Source: Aeromicrobium panaciterrae (GTDB lineage Bacteria > Actinomycetota > Actinomycetes > Propionibacteriales > Nocardioidaceae). From it: DNA of 64,000 nt. Position 1 is the first letter of the stretch, and the number at the start of each line of letters is the position of its first letter. The notes beneath the pieces are model-generated. The model did not search any database and was not told the origin of the DNA. It worked only from the letters and a program-made list of their open reading frames with translations. The DNA lies in assembly GCF_031457275.1 (NCBI RefSeq), contig NZ_JAVDWH010000001.1, forward strand, positions 1,240,001-1,304,000. The letters are read 5' to 3'. Of this stretch, positions 20,098 through 28,104 are shown in pieces. The position numbers were made by a program, and so were the translations under genes.

Positions 20098-21285
20098 ATG
20101 TCGCAGAACGTGATCGTTGCCGGAGCCCGTACGCCGATTGGCCGTCTGTCCGGTGGTCTCAAGTCCCTGTCAGCAGCCGACCTCGGCGCAATCGCCATCA
20201 AGGGTGCCCTTGAGAAGGCCGGCGTCACCGGCGAGCAGGTCGACTACGTCATCATGGGCCAGGTCATCCAGGCGGGTGCAGGTCAGAATCCGGCGCGCAT
20301 GGCGAGCACGGGTGCTGGAATCCCGATGTCGGTGCCGACGATCACGATCAACAAGGTGTGTCTGTCGGGTCTGAACGCGATCGCGACCGCGGACCAGCTG
20401 ATCCGCGCAGGTGAGTTCGAGATTATCGTCGCCGGAGGCATGGAGTCGATGACCAATGCACCTCATCTGCTGCCGAAGTCTCGCGAGGGCATCAAGTTTG
20501 GTGACGTCGCATTGGTTGACTCGATGGCGTACGACGCGCTGTTCGATCAGTTCACCAAGCAGGCAATGATCAACCTGACGGATGGCTGCAACGCGGCATC
20601 CAACAAGTTCACCCGCGAAGAGCAGGACACCTTCTCGGCTGAGTCGCACCAGCGTGCGGCCGCGGCTCAGAAGAACGGCGTGTTCGACGGCGAGATCGTC
20701 CCCGTTGAGATTCCTCAGCGCAAGGGCGACCCGATTGTCATTTCCGCAGACGAGGGAGTCCGCGGCGACACGACTGCTGAATCGCTCTCCAATCTGCGCG
20801 CCGTGTCGAAGGAAGGCACGATCACTGCTGGATCGGCTTCGCAGATCTCCGACGGTGCAGCCGCGGTAGTCGTGATGAGCAAGGCCAAGGCCGAAGAGTT
20901 GGGCCTCTCCTGGATCGCCGAGATCGGCGCTCACGGTCAGACTGCCGGCCCCGACTCGTCGCTCCAGCTTCAGCCCGCTGCCTCGACGGCGAAGGCGCTG
21001 GCGAAGGAAGGCCTCACCGCTGCTGATCTCGACCTCGTTGAGTTCAACGAAGCCTTCGCTGCGGTCGGTCTCGCATCCGCAGCTGAACTGGGTATCCCGG
21101 CGGACAAGGTCAACGTCAATGGTGGCGCCATTGCGCTCGGTCACCCGGTCGGAATGTCGGGTGCTCGAGTCGTCCTGCACCTTGCGCTCGAGCTCGGTCG
21201 CCGCGGTGGCGGCATCGGCGCGGCTGCTCTGTGTGGCGGTGGCGGTCAGGGTGACGCCCTGATCATCCGCGTACCCAAGAAGTAG
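20098..21285 (+). CDS. acetyl-CoA C-acetyltransferase (thiolase)
   Basis: This 395-residue thiolase has the acyl-accepting Cys88 in [10 protein letters not shown], the NEAFA motif, His in [16 protein letters not shown] and the second Cys in LCGGGGQG. It would condense two acetyl-CoA to acetoacetyl-CoA, the entry to the ethylmalonyl-CoA pathway, or run in reverse for degradation. AAGGAG precedes the ATG. meaB follows ten bases after the stop, which favours the biosynthetic assignment. Confidence 0.92.
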   Translation: MSQNVIVAGARTPIGRLSGGLKSLSAADLGAIAIKGALEKAGVTGEQVDYVIMGQVIQAGAGQNPARMASTGAGIPMSVPTITINKVCLSGLNAIATADQLIRAGEFEIIVAGGMESMTNAPHLLPKSREGIKFGDVALVDSMAYDALFDQFTKQAMINLTDGCNAASNKFTREEQDTFSAESHQRAAAAQKNGVFDGEIVPVEIPQRKGDPIVISADEGVRGDTTAESLSNLRAVSKEGTITAGSASQISDGAAAVVVMSKAKAEELGLSWIAEIGAHGQTAGPDSSLQLQPAASTAKALAKEGLTAADLDLVEFNEAFAAVGLASAAELGIPADKVNVNGGAIALGHPVGMSGARVVLHLALELGRRGGGIGAAALCGGGGQGDALIIRVPKK

Positions 21286-21295
21286 TCCTCGGACC

Positions 21296-22252
21296 GTGGC
21301 GAGCAAGGCGGTTTCGGTCGCCGATCTCGTCGAGCGCGCTCAGGCCGGTGAGGCTCGGGCGGTCGCTCGTCTGATCTCGCTGGTCGAAGACCAGGCACCT
21401 GAGCTGCGTGAGGTCAGTGCTGCACTGTCGCCGCACACCGGTCGAGCCCACATCGTGGGCCTGACCGGTGCGCCCGGCGTCGGTAAGTCGACCTCGACCT
21501 CGGCGTTGGTCAAGGCACTGCGTGCCCAAGGGCGACGCGTTGGAGTCCTGGCTGTCGACCCGACGTCCCCGTTCTCTGGCGGTGCGTTGCTGGGCGACCG
21601 CATCCGTATGCAGGACCACGCGACTGACGAGGGTGTCTACATACGCTCGATGGCGAGCAGGGGCCACCTCGGTGGGTTGTCAGTCGCGGCGCCGCAGGCG
21701 TTGAGAGTTCTCGACGCCGCTGGCTGCGACGTCGTACTGGTCGAGACCGTCGGAGTGGGTCAGTCCGAGGTCGAGATCTCGGGGCTAGCGGACACAACGC
21801 TCGTACTTCTGGCACCGGGAATGGGCGACGGTATCCAGGCCGCCAAGGCCGGAATCCTCGAGATCGGCGACATCTTCGTCGTCAACAAAGCCGATCGCGA
21901 AGGTGCTGCGTCGACGCGTCGCGAGCTCCGATCCGTCGTAGCGATGTCCGATCGAGGGGGCGACGCATGGACGCCGCCCGTGCTTCTGACAGTTGCGACG
22001 ACTGGCGAAGGTGTCGACGAGGTCGCCGAACAGATCGCCCTGCATCACGCTCATCTCGCGGACTCGGGTGAGCTGGGCCGTCGCCGACTCGCTCGCACGC
22101 GACGCGAGATCGAGGCTCTCGCGCTCAACGCTGTGCGACAAAAACTGGGAGATCTGTCCGGCGATGCTCGGCTCGACACCCTGGCTGCAGACGTGCTCAG
22201 CGGCACGACGGACCCGTACGCCGCCGCAGACACGCTGATCGAGAATCTCTAG
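21296..22252 (+). CDS. meaB: MeaB-type G-protein chaperone of B12 mutases
   Basis: This 318-residue G3E GTPase loads or protects adenosylcobalamin in acyl-CoA mutases. Motifs are P-loop GAPGVGKST near residue 60, VDPTSPFSGGALLGDRIRM (switch region), ETVGVGQSEVE (Walker B) and NKAD (G4). A C-terminal dimerisation region follows. GTG start, ten bases after the thiolase stop. MeaA at 9-11 kb is the likely client within the window. Confidence 0.95.
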   Translation: MASKAVSVADLVERAQAGEARAVARLISLVEDQAPELREVSAALSPHTGRAHIVGLTGAPGVGKSTSTSALVKALRAQGRRVGVLAVDPTSPFSGGALLGDRIRMQDHATDEGVYIRSMASRGHLGGLSVAAPQALRVLDAAGCDVVLVETVGVGQSEVEISGLADTTLVLLAPGMGDGIQAAKAGILEIGDIFVVNKADREGAASTRRELRSVVAMSDRGGDAWTPPVLLTVATTGEGVDEVAEQIALHHAHLADSGELGRRRLARTRREIEALALNAVRQKLGDLSGDARLDTLAADVLSGTTDPYAAADTLIENL

Positions 22253-22305
22253 CTCCGCGGCGCGCCGAACGCGCGCCGAGCCGCCCAATCGTTAAGAATG
22301 GGGTT

Positions 22306-22464
22306 GTGCTGAAGAAGGTCATCACATTGCTCGTCGTTGGTTTCGGGGTCTACTACCTGCTGACGGCGCCTGCTGGCGCGGCCGATGCCGTGAGCAACGC
22401 GGCCGGAGCGGTCATCGATGCATTCAGCCAGGTCGGCGTCTTCGTCAACGAGCTCGTCGCCTAG
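22306..22464 (+). CDS. small single-span membrane protein, unknown function
   Basis: GTG 22306 opens a 52-residue frame: Lys-rich start (MLKKVITLL), one membrane helix about residues 5-25, and a short Ala-rich external helix. The stop lies four bases before the PH-domain gene, so they are probably cotranscribed. The frame has strong third-position GC. No characterised family is recognised. AAGAAT lies six bases before the GTG. Confidence 0.55.
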   Translation: MLKKVITLLVVGFGVYYLLTAPAGAADAVSNAAGAVIDAFSQVGVFVNELVA

Positions 22465-22468
22465 AACC

Positions 22469-23017
22469 ATGATTCGGGCTCTGCTCGACCGATTGCCCGA
22501 TCAGGAGATCGACAGCCACCTCCTGGTCGATGAGGGTGAGCAGGTCATCGACCTCGTCTATCACCACGACATCGTGTTCTGGCGTCCGATCGCCGAAGCC
22601 ATCGGCACGGTCGTGTTGTGGACGCTGGCGCTCATCGGTCCCATCCAGCTCGGATGGCTGTTCCTGATCGGCGGCTTCGCTCTCGCGGTGCACGCGCTCT
22701 ACCTGACTCTTCGTGAGCGTCGGGACGTTTTCGTCGTGACCAACATGAGGGTGTTCCGCGCCAGCGGTGTCTTCACCGTCAAGATCGCGACGATGCCGAT
22801 CACCCGCATCCTCGACATCACGGTCGAGAAGCCGCTGCTCGGAAGGTTGCTCGGCTATGGGCACTTCACGTTCGAGTCGGCTGCTCAGGCGCAGGGGCTT
22901 CGCAACATCCGCTACATCGGCGACCCCGACGAACGGGACCTGACGATCCAGCGTGTGGTCCAGCGATCCGGCCTCCGCGGTCGCACGATCGAGCAGCAGT
23001 TGCTCGAAGGTCGCTGA
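22469..23017 (+). CDS. bacterial PH-domain (YdbS-like) membrane protein
   Basis: The 182-residue protein has two membrane helices (about 45-62 and 65-83) followed by a bacterial pleckstrin-homology domain: RERRDVFVVTNMRVFRASG, MPITRILDITVEKPLLGRLLGYG and TFESAAQAQGLRNI are typical. Function of the family is poorly defined; members sit in the membrane with the PH domain in the cytoplasm. ATG 22469 follows the small membrane protein by four bases. Confidence 0.83.
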   Translation: MIRALLDRLPDQEIDSHLLVDEGEQVIDLVYHHDIVFWRPIAEAIGTVVLWTLALIGPIQLGWLFLIGGFALAVHALYLTLRERRDVFVVTNMRVFRASGVFTVKIATMPITRILDITVEKPLLGRLLGYGHFTFESAAQAQGLRNIRYIGDPDERDLTIQRVVQRSGLRGRTIEQQLLEGR

Positions 23018-23072
23018 GACTCAACAAGCGGTCGCAAAGCACCAACGTCGTGACCTGTGTCACGATGCCTGC

Positions 23073-23483
23073 GTGGAACTCGACAACGTCCTCTGGATGC
23101 TCACGGCCCTGGCGGCTGTCGTCATCCTCCTCACGAGGATGCGACTGTCCGCGACCAGACGACAATCCGGGCATGCCCAGGTTTCTGGGTCGATCCTCGC
23201 CATGCATGCCGTGGTCGGCGTCTCCGCCCTCACGGTGTGGATCTACTACCTGACGTCGCCGAGCGACCTGCTAGGACTTGTCTCTGTCGCCTTGTGGTGG
23301 TTGGAGGTCATCCTCGGGATCCTGATCCTGCTGCGCTGGCTCCCCGGAGGGGGCCGCCATGCCGCACCGTCGGTTGACGACAGCTGGGCTCAGGGACCGT
23401 CGTTGTCGATCCTTGGACACGTCGGGATGCTCTTGGGCGTCACGTTCATTACGTACTGCGTGCTCACCGGCAAGATCACCTGA
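23073..23483 (+). CDS. four-helix membrane protein, unknown function
   Basis: GTG 23073 gives 136 residues with four predicted membrane helices (about 3-20, 40-60, 66-86 and 113-133) and a polar loop rich in Gly and His between helices 3 and 4. I do not recognise a characterised family. The frame extends upstream to 22953 inside the PH-domain gene, but the GTG gives a clean hydrophobic N-terminus. CACGAT lies six bases before it, which may be a weak leaderless promoter. Confidence 0.6.
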   Translation: MELDNVLWMLTALAAVVILLTRMRLSATRRQSGHAQVSGSILAMHAVVGVSALTVWIYYLTSPSDLLGLVSVALWWLEVILGILILLRWLPGGGRHAAPSVDDSWAQGPSLSILGHVGMLLGVTFITYCVLTGKIT

Positions 23484-23519
23484 TCGCCCGACCAACCGCC
23501 GACTTCCTACACTGGACAC

Positions 23520-24419
23520 ATGAACTTCTCCCGTCCCGGCGCGATTGACCTGTCTGCGCTCAAGCAGCCGGCCCCACGTGCGGCAGCGCCAGGCGGCGGC
23601 TCGTACGTCATCGACATCACCGAGCAGAACTTCCAGTCCGCCGCACTTGAGGCATCGTTGCAGCACGTTGTCGTGCTCAGCTTGTGGTCGCCGCGGTCGC
23701 CACAGAGCGCCGAATTCAACGATGTGTTGGCGAGGGTCACCAATCAGTTCGACGGCCAGATCCTCCTGGCGCAGGTCGACGTCGACACCAATGCTGCGAT
23801 CGCCCAGGCACTCGAGGCCAAAGCCGTGCCGCTCGTCGTCGGGCTCGTCAAGGGTCAGCCAGTGCCGTTGTTCCAGGGAACAGTCGATGAAGCAGAGGTC
23901 CTGCGCTTCTTCTCCGAACTCGTGACGGTAGCGGCCGAGAATGGCCTGACCGGGCGTGCTCAACCTGCCGGCGCTCCCGGCGAGGAAGCCGAAGTCGAGG
24001 CTCCCGCCGACCCACGATTTGCTGCTGCCGACGAGGCATTTGGTGCAGGCGACTTCACGACCGCAGTGGCCGAGTATGAAAAGCTGATCGCTCAGTATCC
24101 GGCTGATGTCGAGATCGGTGAGCGACTAGCTGGGGTCAAGCTGCTCGCGCGTACGAGTGGCGCCGATCTCCAGGCGGCACGCAAGGCAGCGGCAGACGCG
24201 CCCGACGATCTTGAAGCGCAGATGCTCGTCGCGGACCTCGATGTCAGCGGCGGTCACGTAGACGATGCGTTCGATCGGCTGATCCAGTTGGTCAAGCGCA
24301 CGACCGAGGACGATCGCGAAAACGTACGCACTCGGCTGGTCGAACTGTTCACCGTTGTCGGTGTCGCGGACCCGCGGGTGGCCGCGGCACGTAGGGCACT
24401 CGCGTCGGCATTGTTCTGA
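23520..24419 (+). CDS. YbbN-like thioredoxin/TPR co-chaperone
   Basis: This 299-residue protein pairs a thioredoxin-fold domain (about residues 28-135) with C-terminal TPR-like helices (from about 165). The usual CxxC is replaced by WSPRSPQS, so it cannot act as a dithiol oxidoreductase. This matches YbbN/CnoX-type proteins that hold unfolded clients and pass them to chaperones. The linker is Ala/Glu/Pro-rich. TACACT ends six bases before the ATG and no Shine-Dalgarno sequence is present, suggesting leaderless translation. Confidence 0.88.
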   Translation: MNFSRPGAIDLSALKQPAPRAAAPGGGSYVIDITEQNFQSAALEASLQHVVVLSLWSPRSPQSAEFNDVLARVTNQFDGQILLAQVDVDTNAAIAQALEAKAVPLVVGLVKGQPVPLFQGTVDEAEVLRFFSELVTVAAENGLTGRAQPAGAPGEEAEVEAPADPRFAAADEAFGAGDFTTAVAEYEKLIAQYPADVEIGERLAGVKLLARTSGADLQAARKAAADAPDDLEAQMLVADLDVSGGHVDDAFDRLIQLVKRTTEDDRENVRTRLVELFTVVGVADPRVAAARRALASALF

Positions 24420-24487
24420 CCGACTCAGTCTTTCCCGATAAGGTCTAACCCGGCGTCCACACGGAAGAGCCGCAGGGGAGCGTGTTG

Positions 24488-25663
24488 ATGCGTACGAGGT
24501 TGAGCTGGGTGCTCACCGGTCTTGGCGCGCTCTTTGGTGTCGTCGGGCTCGCGCTGATCCTCATCCTCGGAACTGACGGCCGATTCTCGACTGGACCGCA
24601 TGCAGTTGAGACCGACGGCATTGCTGTGGTGACGGCTCCCAAGGTGATCAGCTGGGCCGACCTACAGGTCGACGTACTCGCCGAGGTGCCGGCCCAGAAG
24701 CCGGTCTTCGTTGGCATCGGCAACACGGTCGACGTCGAGAACTATGTCGGCGAGACCGCACGCCTTGAGGTCACTGGTTTCCACACGCCATGGAGACCCA
24801 AGACACGCCAGGTTGCGGGCAGGCCCGGACTCCCGGGTGCACCGACCGCGCTCGACTGGTGGCGCGCAGCGTCAGCGGGCCGAGGCGGAGCCACCATCTC
24901 GACCAACCTTCCCGACGAGACGGTGTCGCTCGCGATCCTGTCCGTCGGTGACAGCAACCTCTCCGGTCTCAAGGTCAGCATTGCGTACGGCGTGAAGGGC
25001 GGGTTCTTCAAGGGAATCGGTCTGCTGATGCTTGGCGCCGGCGCCATCCTGTTGAGTCGTCTGCTGCGTCGAGGTGAGGACATCTGGGCACACGACGAAG
25101 ACGATGAGGAAGACGTTGTGTACGTCTTCATCGATGACGACGGTGTCGAACACGAGATCTCGGCCGAGGAGGCTGAGGACTACGAAGTGGTCGAAGTCGA
25201 GGAGGTCGTGGTCGACGACGCCGCGCCGGAAGCCGTCAAGGAGTCCGAACCTCTTGCCGCACCAGCACCGAAGCCCGCTGGCCGATTCGCTTCCAGACTC
25301 AATGCGCTCAAGTCCACGGTCGGATCCACCTTTGAACGTCAACCCAAGCCAGAGCCAGACTCGACTGCATCGGACGACGAAGAACTCGTCTACATCTTCG
25401 TTGACGAGTACGGCGTCGAACACGAGATCTCAGCCGACGAGGCCGCGAACTACGAGTTCATCGACGAGGTCGTCGTCGAGGTTGATGACAAGGTTGACGA
25501 CGAGGTTGACGAGAAGGACGACGTGAAAGTCGAGCCGCCAGCACCTGCTCCCAAGGAGCGAGTCATGTACGTCTTCGTGGACGAGGACGGCGTCGAACAC
25601 GAGGTCAGCGAGGATGAGCTCGCAGACTTCGAGGTCATTGACGAAGAGGAGGACAAGCCGTGA
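24488..25663 (+). CDS. two-span membrane protein with three acidic 27-residue repeats
   Basis: This 391-residue protein has a membrane helix at about 7-28, an extracytoplasmic domain of about 140 residues (VFVGIGNTVDVENYVG; LDWWRAA), a second helix at about 175-192 and a long acidic cytoplasmic tail. The tail contains three copies of a VYVFxDxxGVEHExS module at residues 210-236, 300-326 and 359-385, separated by Pro/Ala/Glu linkers. The external half resembles an actinobacterial membrane family I recall only as hypothetical. ATG 24488 lies eight bases after GGGGAG. The stop overlaps the next gene by four bases. Confidence 0.72.
   Translation: MRTRLSWVLTGLGALFGVVGLALILILGTDGRFSTGPHAVETDGIAVVTAPKVISWADLQVDVLAEVPAQKPVFVGIGNTVDVENYVGETARLEVTGFHTPWRPKTRQVAGRPGLPGAPTALDWWRAASAGRGGATISTNLPDETVSLAILSVGDSNLSGLKVSIAYGVKGGFFKGIGLLMLGAGAILLSRLLRRGEDIWAHDEDDEEDVVYVFIDDDGVEHEISAEEAEDYEVVEVEEVVVDDAAPEAVKESEPLAAPAPKPAGRFASRLNALKSTVGSTFERQPKPEPDSTASDDEELVYIFVDEYGVEHEISADEAANYEFIDEVVVEVDDKVDDEVDEKDDVKVEPPAPAPKERVMYVFVDEDGVEHEVSEDELADFEVIDEEEDKP
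25115..25642 (+). repeat. three coding repeats of a VYVFxDxxGVEHE module
   Basis: The repeats lie at 25115-25195, 25385-25465 and 25562-25642, 27 codons each. All share a hydrophobic [VL][VM]Y[VI]F strand, an acidic turn, the invariant GVEHE, a [IV]S step, and an acidic helix ending in [YF]E. Spacers are 63 and 32 codons. This looks like internal duplication of a small beta-hairpin plus helix unit. Confidence 0.85.
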
Positions 25664-26610
25664 AGCGCCTAGTAGCCGCCGCGTGCTGCCTACTGGTTCT
25701 GTCTGCATGCAGCCGTCCCCACGAACGCTCCGACCTGTCGGTGGGCAAGGACGCCGCGCGCACGTCTGAGATCAACCAGGTTTTCGAGCGCTATCGCCTC
25801 GTACGCAACGCAGCCATCAAGCTGCTCGACCCGAGGCCGTTGTCGACGGTCGAGAGCGACGCGGTGCTCGACATCGACTCGGGCTCGTTCGAGGTATCCC
25901 AGCGACTGGCTCAGAAGCAGAAGCAGGACACCTCGGCCATCGATGTCACCAGGGTCGTGACACCGCACTTCGCGAAGTACCCGCTCTGGTTCCTTGCTGT
26001 GGTCCGCGACAAGGCGAAGGGTGTTAATCGCATCCAGATATTCGAGCGCGCGCAGGCAGTCGACCCGTGGCTGCTGGTGGCGAGTCCCGAAACGGTTTCT
26101 GAGATTGATCTGCCCGAGCTCCGTTCGACCGGGTCAAAGGTGATGACGGTGGCACCGGACAACGGCAAGGGAATGGCCCTGTCTGCGCAGGCCGCGGCGA
26201 CGGCGTACGCCGCAACGCTGGGCAACGCTGCTTCGCCCGAAGCCAAGACGGTCGTCAATGACTCATTCATCCGGCAAATGCGCGCCGCTGCCGCTTCCAG
26301 CACTGGCCTCTCCGGCGTCAAGTTTGCCCAGCGGTGGACCGCCGAGAATGTCCGCTTCGTACTTCGTACGGCCGATGGTGGCGCACTCGCGTTCGTCACG
26401 CTCCTCCGCTACGACACCTACAAGGTCAAGTCAGGTCTGACCGTGAGTTGGCCTGAAGGCACCCCGCAGCAGGCATTCCTGTCGACAGGAATCTCTGGCT
26501 CCGGCACCCTGCAGTACAAACACCAGGTGCTGCTCCACCTGCCGGGCGGCAACGGCAAGCCGAGGGCGATCGGTCAGTACGGCGGCGTCGTGGGCGCCGT
26601 CAACGAGTAG
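25660..26610 (+). CDS. lipoprotein of unknown function
   Basis: The 316-residue product has a lipoprotein signal with lipobox LSAC (Cys17) and a mixed alpha/beta exported domain without recognised motifs. GTG 25660 overlaps the preceding stop in a GTGA, so it is translationally coupled to the repeat-bearing membrane protein. That coupling suggests the two act together at the membrane. The 3' end overlaps the convergent crcB gene by 11 bases. Confidence 0.72.
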   Translation: MKRLVAAACCLLVLSACSRPHERSDLSVGKDAARTSEINQVFERYRLVRNAAIKLLDPRPLSTVESDAVLDIDSGSFEVSQRLAQKQKQDTSAIDVTRVVTPHFAKYPLWFLAVVRDKAKGVNRIQIFERAQAVDPWLLVASPETVSEIDLPELRSTGSKVMTVAPDNGKGMALSAQAAATAYAATLGNAASPEAKTVVNDSFIRQMRAAAASSTGLSGVKFAQRWTAENVRFVLRTADGGALAFVTLLRYDTYKVKSGLTVSWPEGTPQQAFLSTGISGSGTLQYKHQVLLHLPGGNGKPRAIGQYGGVVGAVNE

Positions 26611-26959
26611 CTCGACCGATTGCATAGCCAAGCGCCGCTGCGGCGACGCTGAACACCAGCATCGCGACGGCGTTGGCGAATGCTGCGCCGTAGCGCCGCT
26701 CGAGAGCGAGATGTGCCGTTTCGACGCTGGCCGTGCTGAACGTGGTGTAGCCGCCGAGGAATCCGACGCCGGCGATGGTGTGCCACGAATCGGACGATCC
26801 AGCGCCGACGATCAGACCGAGCAGAAGCGACCCCGAGATGTTGATCAGGTGTGTCGACCAGGGGAGTGATGCGGGAACGCGAGGTCTGACCCATGAGTCG
26901 ACCAGGAATCGTGCACCGGCTCCGAGCCCGCCGGCGAGGGCAACCCATAGCGCGGTCAT
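26600..26959 (-). CDS. crcB: fluoride channel subunit CrcB/Fluc
   Basis: This 119-residue protein has four membrane helices and the Fluc signature: GGLGAGARFLVD near the N-terminus, N in HLINISGSLLLG and GFLGGYTTFSTASVE in helix 3. Fluc dimers export fluoride by passive flow. It follows a second crcB with a four-base ATGA overlap, the common arrangement when two non-identical subunits form a heterodimer. Confidence 0.93.
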   Translation of the reverse strand: MTALWVALAGGLGAGARFLVDSWVRPRVPASLPWSTHLINISGSLLLGLIVGAGSSDSWHTIAGVGFLGGYTTFSTASVETAHLALERRYGAAFANAVAMLVFSVAAAALGYAIGRATR

Positions 26960-27324
26960 GCGCGGGACCTCGATCCGAGCGCGACGCCCGCAAGGGCCGC
27001 GGCGAGACCGGCGATGACGCTGCCGACGGCGTACGCAATGCCCAGTACGAGGTGATCGCCGCGGAGCAACGCGTCGGTCTCGACCGCCAGGGCGCTGTAC
27101 GTGGTGAACCCGCCCAGGAATCCCGTGCCGAGCAGCAGCCGCAACGACTGCGACCGACGGTGCAGCACCGCGGCGAGAAGCACCCCAAGGGCAAATGACC
27201 CGATGACGTTGACGATGAATGTTGCCCACGGGAACAGCCCTTCATCGGGCAGCGTCTCGTTGACCCCGAACCGGCTCAGCGTTCCGAGGGAGCCGCCGAG
27301 CACAACCAGTGCGAGGGCTCTCAT
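26956..27324 (-). CDS. crcB: fluoride channel subunit CrcB/Fluc
   Basis: This 122-residue four-helix protein shows [14 protein letters not shown], the [12 protein letters not shown] helix and [15 protein letters not shown], the same signature as the next gene. It differs enough from its partner to suggest a heterodimer rather than recent duplication. It sits between lysE and the other crcB with four-base overlaps on each side (27321-27324 and 26956-26959), so the three form one operon. I saw no fluoride riboswitch consensus upstream of lysE. Confidence 0.93.
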   Translation of the reverse strand: MRALALVVLGGSLGTLSRFGVNETLPDEGLFPWATFIVNVIGSFALGVLLAAVLHRRSQSLRLLLGTGFLGGFTTYSALAVETDALLRGDHLVLGIAYAVGSVIAGLAAALAGVALGSRSRA

Positions 27325-27929
27325 CCGACACCTCGCAGCAGACTTGCGGCGATGGCGAACATCACGACTGCGATCAGCGCATCGAGCACACGCCAGGCTG
27401 CGGGCTTGGCGAACAGCGGTCGTAGGGCCCGCGCCCCATACCCGAGCACGGTGAACCACACGATGCTTCCGATCGCAGCACCGAGGCCGAACCACCAGCG
27501 ATCGTCACCGTGCGATCCCGCGACGGAGCCGAGCAGGATCACGGTGTCGAGGTAGACGTGCGGGTTGAGCCAGGTCAGCGCGAGACACGTAGTGACTGCC
27601 GTCCGCAGGCTGGTCGGCTTGCCCGCGGCATCGGCGTCGATCGCGGATGGTCGAAAAGCTCTTCGCGCGGCGAGCAGGCCATAGACGATCAGGAAGGCGG
27701 CACCGCCGATCGTCATGGTGTCGAGCAGCCACGGAGCCGCCTGAATCAGGCTGCCGAGACCACCGACGCCGACGGCGATCAGCAGCACATCCGAGAGCGC
27801 GCAGACGGCAACGACAGCGAACACATGCTCGCGTCGTAGACCCTGACGCAGTACGAACGCGTTCTGGGCGCCGATTGCGATGATCAGCGAGAGGCCGAAG
27901 CCGACGCCAGCGACCAGCGACACCAGCAC
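27321..27929 (-). CDS. LysE/ArgO-family amino acid exporter
   Basis: This 202-residue membrane protein has six predicted helices and the LysE N-terminal pattern [21 protein letters not shown], with the [10 protein letters not shown] motif in the second half. It probably exports basic amino acids such as lysine or arginine. GTG 27929 is preceded by AAGGAC at a suitable distance. It heads the operon with the two fluoride-channel genes and lies just downstream of the tRNA-Arg gene on the same strand. Confidence 0.88.
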   Translation of the reverse strand: MLVSLVAGVGFGLSLIIAIGAQNAFVLRQGLRREHVFAVVAVCALSDVLLIAVGVGGLGSLIQAAPWLLDTMTIGGAAFLIVYGLLAARRAFRPSAIDADAAGKPTSLRTAVTTCLALTWLNPHVYLDTVILLGSVAGSHGDDRWWFGLGAAIGSIVWFTVLGYGARALRPLFAKPAAWRVLDALIAVVMFAIAASLLRGVG

Positions 27930-27950
27930 TACTCAGTCCTTTCGAAGAAG

Positions 27951-28024
27951 CGCCCCCGGCAGGAATCGAACCTGCGACCTAATCATTAGAAGTGACTTGC
28001 TCTATCCAACTGAGCTACGGGGGC
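27951..28024 (-). tRNA. tRNA-Arg (anticodon UCU)
   Basis: Read on the minus strand, a seven-base acceptor stem GCCCCCG pairs with CGGGGGC; D-stem GCTC/GAGC, anticodon stem AGTCA/TGATT with loop CTTCTAA, and T-arm GCAGG-TTCGATT-CCTGC all fold. The anticodon TCT reads AGA/AGG, which are rare codons in this GC-rich DNA. The discriminator is G and CCA is not encoded. Confidence 0.95.
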
Positions 28025-28104
28025 CCTGGGCGGGATGCCCGGGACAAGCGTATCCGCGAGAGTTCGCTCGATGACGGACCCTGCGTATGCCCTACGATTC
28101 GCAG

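Noticed and set aside
25115-25642. CRISPR-like or tandem DNA repeat
   Set aside because: The three units are in frame, differ at many third positions, have unequal spacers and are conserved at protein level, so they are coding repeats.
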